This document shows positions 1-9,900 of a stretch of 64,000 bases of DNA, in pieces; the stretch's first letter is position 1; every line of letters starts with the position of its first letter. Below the pieces are notes generated by a model, which saw nothing but the letters and a program-made list of their open reading frames with translations, ran no database searches and was not told the DNA's origin. A program made the translations under genes and the position numbers. This DNA comes from an uncultured Paracoccaceae bacterium. Lineage in GTDB: Bacteria > Pseudomonadota > Alphaproteobacteria > Rhodobacterales > Rhodobacteraceae. Where the stretch lies: the NCBI GenBank assembly GCA_947496605.1, contig CANMDF010000003.1:434001-498000 (forward strand), written 5' to 3'.

Positions 1-219
1 TGGTTTTCCATACCAACCGTGCCCGACGGCGTGACACCCCAAGGCGAGGTCGATGATGCCGTCACGGCGATCGCTGCACTTGCAGGCGCTGTCACGACAA
101 TGGGTGCATCGGTCTTTGGCGTTTTGGGCAAGCTGAACGAATATAAAAAAGCCAAGCTTGAGATTGCCGAAAAGCAAATGGCGCTTGATGAGAAAAAGAA
201 GAAACTTCAGGAACAGTGA
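1..219 (+). CDS. Short protein with hydrophobic segment and charged C-terminal coiled coil (possibly 5'-truncated by window edge)
   Basis: The frame is open from base 1 (WFSIPT-VPDG...). A GTG start at 19 is possible. Hydrophobic AALAGAVTTMGASVFGVLG is followed by K/E-rich LNEYKKAKLEIAEKQMALDEKKKKLQEQ. The stop overlaps the next start (gTGATG). Confidence 0.55.
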   Translation, partial: WFSIPTVPDGVTPQGEVDDAVTAIAALAGAVTTMGASVFGVLGKLNEYKKAKLEIAEKQMALDEKKKKLQEQ

Positions 220-2240
220 TGCGGCGTGCATTCGGAATATTGTTGCTTTGCCTTTGGGCAACATCCAGCACGGGGCAAGGGCTGGACGAAGCGACAATCC
301 GACCTGACACACGGACAGGGATCGAACGCCTCATGCAACGTGCCGGGTTTGGCGAGATCCAAAAAAGCTATGCCTTGATTGTAGGTGTCAGCGATTTTGA
401 TCACTACGCCGATCTGCCAACCAGCAATGATCCGATGCGTATGCATGACTATCTGATGAACGAGGCCGGGTTTGACTACGTCCACATCCTGACCGAAGAA
501 AAAGTTACGAAAGCCCGCCTAGAAGAGTTGATGATCGATGAATTCCGCCCGTTAGTTGGGCCATCTGATCGGTTTTTGTTGTATTGGTCGGGGCATGGCG
601 ACACCCAGAATGTTGGTGGGACTGATATGGGATTCCTACCGCTGGCCAGCAGTCAGCAAACCACCCTGTCCAGTATGGTGGCAATGACCGACCTGTCACG
701 CTGGAACAGATTTATCGACGCCCATCAGGTGCTCTACCTTCTTGATAGCTGTTTTTCCGGCCTTGCCGGGGCGGCCCCCCAATCTGACTTGTCTGATATC
801 ACCCGCGAACAGCTATCAGGTCCCGGTCGTCACTTGATTACGGCAGGGCGCATGAACGAACAAACTATTGCGGTGGATGATCTTGGTGGATCAATCTTTA
901 CCCATGCATTGTTGAAAGGGCTGCGCGGCGCCGCGGATTCTAGCAACGCGTTGGGTGCTGACGGCTTGGTCGCAGTGGGCGAATTGAAGAACTATCTCGG
1001 GCAGGAAATCGGCCGCTTGCGTCAGGTATACGATTGGCAGAAAACAATCACACCTCAGATCCGCGACCTGCAAGGCAGTGATGGGGCTTTCTTCTTTCCC
1101 TTACAGGCCAGTTTTCCAGCGCCAGTCGATTTGGAAGAAAGTGATAGCGAGGTCACGTCACAAGGTGGCGAGGTCACGCCGCAAAGCGGAGTAGACAGTG
1201 ACCTGCTGGAAGTACAGCGCGGTTTGATCGCGTTGGGATATGACCTTGAAGCAACAGACGGCATTTTGGGGTTTCGGACAAGGCGCGCGTTGATCGCCTT
1301 TCAGTCGGACAAGGGATTGGCGCTCACGGGCGAGGCAGATGATGCAACCGTTCTATCCATCATTATGGCGCTTGTCCCAGAGCAAGAGGAAGATACGCCA
1401 ATTGCGCAAGACGACCCTGATGTGGGCGATAGCTCTTCTTTGGAAACGGTCAAAGGCGTAGATATGGCAATGATTCCGCCTGGCATCTTTATGATGGGGC
1501 GCAATGAGGGACGACCAGAGCAAGGTCCAACCCTTTCTGTGGAAGTCGCGGCGTTCCAAGTCGCAACAACTGAAACGACCAAGGCACTGTTTGGGCAATA
1601 CATCGAAGCCGAGGGTTTAGATTTCGTCAGCCGCAAGGTTGAGCCCGAGGCCAGCTGCTATGCTTGGAGCGAAGATAACAGGCTTCGCCGTACCGCGTTC
1701 GCCTACAATCAATTGCGCAATACAGCGGATGATTTCCCGGTGTCATGCGTTAACCTTGAAGATATCGACGGCTTTTTGAGCTGGCTCAACGCCGATCTTG
1801 TTGGGCCACCGTTCCGTCTACCCACGGAAGCAGAATTCGAGTTCTTGTTGTTCCAACAAGGCGAGCCAGCGGCAAATGCATTCATGGATAAAGATCAGCG
1901 CTTGTGCAATTTGATGAACATCGCAGATGCATCCACAAGTTTCGATTGGCGTAACACCAAATGCGAAGATGGCGCCGCAGGTGTCTCAGCTGTCGCACAG
2001 TTCGAAGCAGACGCTTTCGGGCTTTACGATCTCCGGGGCAACTTGTGGGAATGGGTTTCCGATTGCTGGACCCCGACACATGACGCCAGCCAACCGACGG
2101 GCGTATGCGACGCTGGGACCGTCAGGGGTGCCTCATTCGATGATCCTGTCGACAACCTACACCGCACCGTTCGCCAACCGGTTCCGGTTAAACGTCGTCA
2201 AACCAATATCGGCTTTCGTTTGGCGCGCGACGCGCCCTAA
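219..2240 (+). CDS. Caspase-like peptidase fused to peptidoglycan-binding-like domain and SUMF1/FGE-like domain
   Basis: Signal-like N-terminus. Caspase-fold motifs YALIVGVSDFD, YWSGHGDT (His) and LYLLDSCFSGLAG (Cys). PG_binding_1-like LLEVQRGLIALGYDLEATDGILGFRTRRALIAFQ. SUMF1-type MAMIPPGIFMMG...RLPTEAEFEF...DLRGNLWEWVSDCW...RGASF...GFRLAR. Confidence 0.88.
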   Translation: MRRAFGILLLCLWATSSTGQGLDEATIRPDTRTGIERLMQRAGFGEIQKSYALIVGVSDFDHYADLPTSNDPMRMHDYLMNEAGFDYVHILTEEKVTKARLEELMIDEFRPLVGPSDRFLLYWSGHGDTQNVGGTDMGFLPLASSQQTTLSSMVAMTDLSRWNRFIDAHQVLYLLDSCFSGLAGAAPQSDLSDITREQLSGPGRHLITAGRMNEQTIAVDDLGGSIFTHALLKGLRGAADSSNALGADGLVAVGELKNYLGQEIGRLRQVYDWQKTITPQIRDLQGSDGAFFFPLQASFPAPVDLEESDSEVTSQGGEVTPQSGVDSDLLEVQRGLIALGYDLEATDGILGFRTRRALIAFQSDKGLALTGEADDATVLSIIMALVPEQEEDTPIAQDDPDVGDSSSLETVKGVDMAMIPPGIFMMGRNEGRPEQGPTLSVEVAAFQVATTETTKALFGQYIEAEGLDFVSRKVEPEASCYAWSEDNRLRRTAFAYNQLRNTADDFPVSCVNLEDIDGFLSWLNADLVGPPFRLPTEAEFEFLLFQQGEPAANAFMDKDQRLCNLMNIADASTSFDWRNTKCEDGAAGVSAVAQFEADAFGLYDLRGNLWEWVSDCWTPTHDASQPTGVCDAGTVRGASFDDPVDNLHRTVRQPVPVKRRQTNIGFRLARDAP

Positions 2241-2264
2241 GGACGCAGACCGCAAAAGTCAGCT

Positions 2265-3980
2265 CTAGTGTCTGATGATTGAATATGTCGCTGAAAGTGT
2301 CGCTTCAGACTGATCAGACACCGCATCTTCGACAGGGAACGCGACTGACAGATCAAGCCGGCCATATTCCTCAAAGCTATAAGACGCCCCAACCCCGATG
2401 GACGCCAATGTCGTCACTGAAGGGAAGGTTGAGAACACTTTTCCCCAATCGAACAATGCATAACCGCTAAAGGCCTGATCAGCGATCTCAAAGGATTTGT
2501 GCAGTTCAAAGTTAGCGTAGATACCGCTATCGCCTGCGACGCCATCGGCTGGATAGCCGCGCACCGTGTTGGCACCACCAATTGAGAACAGCAAGTCACC
2601 CGGCAGCAAATCATCTTGTGCACTTTGCCATGCACCGCGTCCAATCAGGCTCATACCATTTTCAAAACGATATGCGCCGTCAAATGACCCCGCGATAATC
2701 GTGTAATCCTCTGACGTATCGGCTATTTGATCATCAAAGGTTGCAAGAATGGCCTGCGTTCGCATGTTCGCACGCCAGTTGTCACGCGAAGCAGAAAGCC
2801 TGAAACCCGTCGACAGTCGTGTTGTTTCACTCTCAACAACAGGGACGTCTGCAGCGGACGTCTCAGACTGGCTGCGAGATGCACTTGCCGTCGCCTCAAG
2901 CAACCAGCGTTCGTCAGCATAGACAGGCTGGGTCAGGCTGCCGGTGAAAGACTTAGACGCACCAGCCACATCCAGTTCAACGGTCGGTCCACCAACGACA
3001 TCATAAGAGGACAATGTGCCGCTAAATGCGAGGCGCGTGCCAGATGTCGTTACTGGCAGATCAAAACGGATCGTGCCCGATCTGCTTGCTTCGGACCCGG
3101 TCAGATAGACCAACAACGTATCATCCATCCCGAGGTTGCCGTAGCTGCGAAAACTCAAAGATGCGCCGATGACACCAGTCGACTCCGGCCCGTTGTTGTC
3201 GATATCAAACTGAAAGGTCCGTGGCTTGGGTTCGGTCACACCAAACACCAGGTCCGTCAGACCAAGCGATGCGCCCGGCTGTAGTAACAAACGCAACTGC
3301 GCGCGGTTGGTCTGGTTAAAGTAACTGATATCTTGGGAAGCCATTGGAATGTCGACCGTCGATCCTTGGGTCAACCGAATACGGTCAGTGATAAACTCAG
3401 TCTTCGTGAGACGCTCGCCAACAACCGCGACAACACCAAGCTGTCCTTCAATCAGACGTACGGTCAAATTGCCGGTGCTTAGGTCTTGTGGGCTTAGGAT
3501 AGCGGCCGCAGTCACAACGCCTTTCTCGGCATAAAGATCGTTCACATCCCGCACGAGCGTCGAGAGCGCTGCGAAATCGACGCGGCGGTTCAAATAGTTT
3601 GCCTTGATCGCATCTAGTTCTGCATCAGACAAAAAGGCAGAGGCCGGTTCAAAATTCACTGAGCGCAGCAATACAGTCGCACCACCTGCCGGTGGAAGCG
3701 GGCGACGGTTCAGTGGGTCAGTGACAACGCCCGGTCCTTCTTGCCGGACATTGGCCTCGGCATCGAGAACGTCAATTTCGCGTGCAGTTTCTTGGTCAAG
3801 CTGGCTGCCAATATTGACCTGAGCCACCGCCGGTCCTGCCGCTGCAACCGCCAAAGCAAGAACACTCAGGGATGGCAGTTTGGCCCACCTTAATTCTACT
3901 GACCGCTGCATCTGACATCCTTCAATTCTTGCTTTGGTCATTCGGTTCCCCAAGGCATTTTGTTGCTTAGTCTGGCTCAT
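2265..3980 (-). CDS. ShlB/FhaC/HecB-family two-partner secretion outer-membrane transporter (TpsB)
   Basis: 571 aa with signal peptide, POTRA-like region (YAEKGVVTAAAILSPQDLSTGNLTVRLIEGQLG) and beta-barrel with VRGYP motif (TVRGYPADGVAGDSGIYANFELHKSF). ATGA overlap with the upstream tpsA stop. Confidence 0.92.
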   Translation of the reverse strand: MSQTKQQNALGNRMTKARIEGCQMQRSVELRWAKLPSLSVLALAVAAAGPAVAQVNIGSQLDQETAREIDVLDAEANVRQEGPGVVTDPLNRRPLPPAGGATVLLRSVNFEPASAFLSDAELDAIKANYLNRRVDFAALSTLVRDVNDLYAEKGVVTAAAILSPQDLSTGNLTVRLIEGQLGVVAVVGERLTKTEFITDRIRLTQGSTVDIPMASQDISYFNQTNRAQLRLLLQPGASLGLTDLVFGVTEPKPRTFQFDIDNNGPESTGVIGASLSFRSYGNLGMDDTLLVYLTGSEASRSGTIRFDLPVTTSGTRLAFSGTLSSYDVVGGPTVELDVAGASKSFTGSLTQPVYADERWLLEATASASRSQSETSAADVPVVESETTRLSTGFRLSASRDNWRANMRTQAILATFDDQIADTSEDYTIIAGSFDGAYRFENGMSLIGRGAWQSAQDDLLPGDLLFSIGGANTVRGYPADGVAGDSGIYANFELHKSFEIADQAFSGYALFDWGKVFSTFPSVTTLASIGVGASYSFEEYGRLDLSVAFPVEDAVSDQSEATLSATYSIIRH

Positions 3981-6900
3981 TGTCTCAGCAAGACGGCTGG
4001 CCCGTCCCCACGCACGAGAACGCTATATTCAATCCCGTCAATCACGACGAGTGCATCATCCAGTTCAGAGATGTCCAGCCCGCCATCGACTGCGACGTCC
4101 TCGTCCAAGAAATCCGAGAACGACAGCGGATCAATGATCGGCCACCAGGATTGACGCAACCTGCGCAGTGAATCCCGCTCAAGGCTGATACCTTCAAATG
4201 GAACGCCAAGAACATCTGTCACTTCATTAGTGACGTCAAAGGTCACAACGAATGAGTTGGTCGAGATGACATTGCCATCAACTGTCAGCTGGAATGGCAC
4301 GTCTTCTTGGAACAGCTGCACATTGCTGGCTGGTTCAGCCTTTGGCGTGACCGATCGACTATCCGAGAAGAGGACCTGAGACGGCGTGGTCAACAACATC
4401 GTACCGGCCCGATCAGATGTGCCTTGAAGCGGCGTATAAGCATTCTGAATTTCAACGTAATCTGCCGTCGTCGTGATCAAGCTCTCAGACACTTGCAGAT
4501 CAGGCATGACAATACCGGCTGGGGCATCGACATTGATTGTCGCTTTTGTCGCCACGACACCGTTTGGCCCGGTCAGCGTGATATTCAACGGCAGTGGCCC
4601 TGACGGTACCTGCGTTACCGATGGCGCGTTGATGATATCAGCCCGCAAGATCAGGTTTTCGCCAACTTCCAGCACACCCACATCAAGCGTATCAGTCGCC
4701 TGCAGTTCAATATTGCGGGCGCGCATGGTCTGCACGTCAAGGATGCCAGTGTTCCCATCACCAAAGCCCGCGATGTTCCGGATGGTATCGCCTGCTTCTT
4801 CCAGCACACCGATGATGTCACCTGTCGAGATGATGATGCTGTCATTGCCCGCGATGATCGTGTCAAAGATCACTCCATTGCCGGTGATGTTGGAATCGCC
4901 TGCAGCGTTCAGGCTACCACCTGTGACCGTGCTGTTCACAGACGTCAGGATGATGTCGCCATCATCGTCAGGCAAACTATTGGTCAACAGATTGTCAAAG
5001 CTCAGCGCATCTTGCGCTGTGAAGGTCTGTGTACCACCGCTTTCCGTTTGGGCAATCTCAACGCTGCCGTCACCAATCACAGTGATTGCACCATTCAGCG
5101 CCGTCAGGTCAGTAAGAATGACATCTGTTTCGATTGCCAATTCGATATCACCAGCCTCGGCCTCCGCGGCCAATATGTTGGTACGGATACGCAGCGGGTT
5201 GATCACATCGGTGACGACATTTTCTTCTGCGCTCGCATTGGTCTGTGTCACTTGACCAATCCCAAGACCCGCTTGCAAGAATACACCTGCTCCAGTCGCC
5301 ATCGCTTCGATGTCTGTGCGTGGATCAGCATTGCCTGCAATGATCGCACCCTCCATGGACACAACCGACACAGCCGCAGCGTCGGTGCTGCCCGACGTGA
5401 TACCAGTGATCTGCGCATCACCTGTCGTTGCAATCACCACACGACCTACATCTGCCTGCACAACAGCATCTGTCAGCATTTTCAGAGAACCTGCATTGAT
5501 ATCAACAAGGCCACCGGATGTTTGCAATGCGCTGATCGACGTCAGAACCTGCCGTCCACCTGTAGACAAAAGAATGTCTCCGGGTGTCTGGACCACGCCG
5601 TCAATTATGCTTTCTCCAAAGGCGCCCAAACGGACCGTGCTACCCGCTGTCGCAGAGCCAATTACAAAGCGTGATGCCTCTGGGCCAAACAGATTAATCT
5701 CTTGCGCGGCAGTGGCATTGATCTTGCCTTCCAGCCCAACACCCACATTCAGCGATCTGGCCTCAGACCCGATGGAACCGGTCACAGCCTGAAGATCGAC
5801 CATCTTGCCAAGTACGTTGATAAGATCATCGTTTTGGGCATTCAACAGCGAGTCCTGCGCAGTCAATTGCACAGTCTTGGGTGAGTAAACAGTATCAATC
5901 ACACCTGTTTCAGTGAACGCGATGTTGATGTCGTTCTGAGCGCGCGCGGTCGTTGTCGCCCCATCTCTGGGGGCAAGGATCAGTGGCGTCGTCAACGTCC
6001 CGATGCCACCCTGTGCAGCCTCAAGGATTAGATTGCCGGTCGTGACACTGCTGGTAACAGCATTGGTGATGTCACCAAAGACTTTGATCCGGGTTTCACC
6101 AAAGGTGCTAATGTCCCCCAAGGTGACGCCACCACGTGATGCCAGGTAAACCGAACCAATATCGCTGTTTCCAGCATCGGCAACGTCAGCGACCGTCACG
6201 GTCAAATCAGTCTTGGCATCAAAGTTCAGTGGCCGTTTGCTGAGCACTGTCAGCAGCGTGTTTTCGGCTGAAACAAGGCCAAGGGCCGCTGCGTTCAACG
6301 CAATCTGCTGGCGGTTGGTCAGCGTGTCGAACTCAGCACCCAACAACAGCGTTGTCTCAACGCCGCTTGCGCCCAACCCAATTGCGACTGCCGCATTGTA
6401 AGCGTCGATCTGTTCTTGCGTTGCATCTGCTGGCAGGTTCACCGGACCAACAGTCAATTCAAGATCAGTCCGTTCCGCCGCAGCCAGTGCAACCTTTTGC
6501 TCAATGCTCAAGTTGCGTGGATCGATGCTGGACCGGATAGAAACACCGCGGGATGCAGTGCCAGACCCGACAGTTTCGCCAATACCACGATCTGCCTCAA
6601 TCGTGACCGAGCGGCCCGACACGTTCGGGTCTTTGATCACAGGGTTCGTACCCGTGACTGTCTTCAATGCACCCGGCGCCAATGAGAACGCAAGCTCGCG
6701 TTCCGTCCAAACCGCACCATCTGTCAGGTCGGTCTTTTCGGTGTCGCTCGCCACGTAACGGTATGTATCATCAAAGCGCGTCGTCAGATCACCAACAACA
6801 CCGTTCAGGCGATGATACTCTGTCGTCTGCGTCTCTTCATATTGGGTAATCTTCTCCGCCAGCGTGATACCTTCGGCAATCGCTTGCTGTTCAAGTGACG

Positions 6901-9900
6901 CAGTCAGCGTGACACGACGGTTCTCTTGCTGGCGCTCAAACAGATCAACCCGAGCAGAAACTGTCGCATCCACATCGATCGTCGGGTCAAACTGCTGGGC
7001 GGCAATCGCTTCGGCACGGTAGCGTTCAGTCACAGCTGCCACTTGTGCAGGGGTAACTGTCAGCGAGTAGGTAAATGTCGGGTCATAGCTGGCACCACCA
7101 TCGGCCTGCTGACTGCGCACCATCCAATACTGGTTATAGCTTTGCGTTGTGGCAGATTCGAAAGCAAAGATCGCATTCGCCTGCTTTTCTTCATTCACGC
7201 TGCCATCGACACCGCGCGACGGATCATCCGCTAGTAGGCCCAGACCTTCCCAGAAACCAAGCAGCTCATCATAGGTGCGCTGATCAATGGATTCGACGGG
7301 GTTGTTATCAAGGATCTGACCGGTGGCTCCCAAGCGGACATCGCCACCGGTGCTTTGGACCTTAACGACAAGCATGGTGCCGTCAGCGTTTTCAGCCCAG
7401 GTATCGCTCCGGATACCAATATCGCCAGCTGCTGTGACAGATACACCGTTGTAAGGATTGGTCCGTAGATCGCCATCCAGAGCTGGATCACCGAACTCAC
7501 GATCATTCGAAGTCGCATCATAAGCCGTATTCACGCGCAGCTGCGCATTGTCAGCAGTGCCACCGATTGACCCGCTCAGCGAGGTCAGGTTGACACGGGC
7601 CGCTTGGATACGGGCGTCTTGGTTAACGCCGTCGATAGACGCAAATGAGAACAGGTTCACTTCGCCTTGGCCATTGGTAACGTCACCCAAGGCCGTGACC
7701 TGATCAACGGTCAAATCAGCTCGCGAAATAATCTCAACATTGCCATTACCTGCACTTGCAGAAAACGCACCGCCACCGGCACGTGGTTCTGTCAGACCAG
7801 AAGTGCGGTCCGCGATGATGTCGCCTTCAAAGATTGACCCACCACCAAGTGGCCCCGTCAAGTTAACGGTCAATGCAGCGTTTCTCGGGGCGGCTGCGTT
7901 GTTTGGATCCGAGACACCGCCAACTGATGCAGTTGCCGTCAGGTCCACGTTCTGCGCACGGATTTCCGCCGCCAAGTCACCCTGAATAATCGACGCGCTG
8001 TTGCCCACACCATTGCCAGCGTTGATCGTGACCGTACCAGCGGCCGCAACCAAATTGCTTGTCAGAACGACGTTGGCACCTGAAGTTACATTGATCGCGC
8101 CTGTATTTGAGCCAATGAAGTTAATCCCAATGGGGTTATCGGCCTTCAGCGATTCAGTGACGATCGTCGTATATTCCTGCTCAAGCTTATAATAATAAGT
8201 CTTTTCCGACGCGATACACAGGGTCCACCAGTTACACCGACGCGAACTGGACCCCGTACTGGAGAATTCGTTCTTGGTGAAATAGCTTTGATTGGCCTCG
8301 GTGAGCGGCGTGCCCGAAAGGGTCGTGTTGCTTGTGTTTGAAGCAGGCGGCGATTGGAACGCAGCACCGTTTACGATCTGCAGACCGCCATCAGTGATGG
8401 TGGTGTCTGTTGTGACATAGGTGCCATCTTTCAACCGCACAGTTGCGCCCAATTGCGGTTCGCCACTTTGGGTCAGGCTTGTGATGTTGGCAACTGTCAA
8501 AGCCGAAGAGCCAAACAGTTCAGTCGAGACCTGGGAATAGGTCGAGGTGCGTGAGTACTCCTCCGCTGTGGTCCAGACATAGCGCTGGTTCGCCCGAGGT
8601 TGGTAGGTTGCGTTTGCATCTCCTCCGCTAGTGACAACCGGATCACCCAACCTGAGGTCGCCCGTGTCGTTGTCAATGCGGCCAACCTGTGTCTCAATCC
8701 GTATATTGCCTGTTGGATCGCCCGGCACATAGTCGCGCGTATAGATCGTCTTACGCACATCGACGATCGGGCTATCGGCATTCACGCCAGTAGCGTTCAC
8801 CCCAACAATGTCAGTAATCTCAATCTTGCCTTCGATCCCGCGCAATTCGCCTGTCTTATCGTCACCTGTGCTGAGGTTGCGCAAGACAACAGGGATCGTG
8901 GAGTTGTTGGTGATATTGATCGTGCCAAAGCCATCAAGCACGTTCAAACGGGCCACTTCGGTTGAATCGGTCGTGTTCATAATCTGACCAAAGAGCTGGA
9001 TATACCCGCCCTTTACCGTCGCGCCATTGACGACATACTGTTGGGTGCCTGCGTCATAAACCGCACCAATATTGTCGGTAGCAGAGGTCGGCACAACCGA
9101 GAACAAACCGTCGCTGGATGGGACAGCGGACTTATATGCTTCGGCGACTGCACGGCTAAATTCGAGCCTATATCCAGTCGTCTCTGACAGATAATCTTTG
9201 ATGTTGACCTGTGTCGCGACACCGAAAATGGAAATGGTCCGGGTCGGATCGGCATTTGCGTCTTCTCTGACCTCGGCCTTGTATTGCTCAACCACCGCTG
9301 AAAGCTCATCCGCATCGATGCCTTGCGCCGCGGTATTTATTTGGAATGTCTGACCCTGAGCATTGGTAATTGTCGTATCACCGCGTCCAATTGCCAACTG
9401 CACCTGGCTATCTGTCAAGCCGACGGCCAAGGCGCTTGCCGTTAGCGTTGGATCTGCACCCAGCGTCAGGTTCCATTCCGCAATACCCGACTGGATTGTC
9501 GAGTTGATGTTCAGGAAGCGGGCCGAAATTGAAATCGCACCATTGGCTGTAATACCCGGGCCAGGTTCTGTGATAGAAGTGTGCGATGCAAAGCTCGCGG
9601 GATCACCACCGATGTGGTTGAAGCCGTTCACAAAGCTGGCGACAAAATCACCGTCTTTCGCCAAAATCTCAACCGATCCGGCGTTGATTGAACCACGCAC
9701 ATAAATGTTGCCTGCTTCAGACGTGATACGCACGGCACCGTTCGTGTTCTCGATCACCTTGCCACGATCAAGGATGATATCAGGGGCAACCTGACGGTCA
9801 GCTGCGTCAACGGCTTCGGGGGTGTAAGTTGACCGAATATCGATCAAACCACGGCTGGAAGTACGCGATGTGACAACATTGTTGTCGATGAAACCAGACG

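Noticed and set aside
2727-3284. 185-aa plus-strand ORF inside tpsB
   Set aside because: Antisense to a well-supported POTRA/beta-barrel gene; Arg/Cys-rich, no domain.
4004-9385. RGD tripeptides in the adhesin (4004-4012, VRGDGP; 9377-9385, GRGDTT)
   Set aside because: Two RGDs in 6429 aa can occur by chance; no evidence for an integrin-type ligand in this context.
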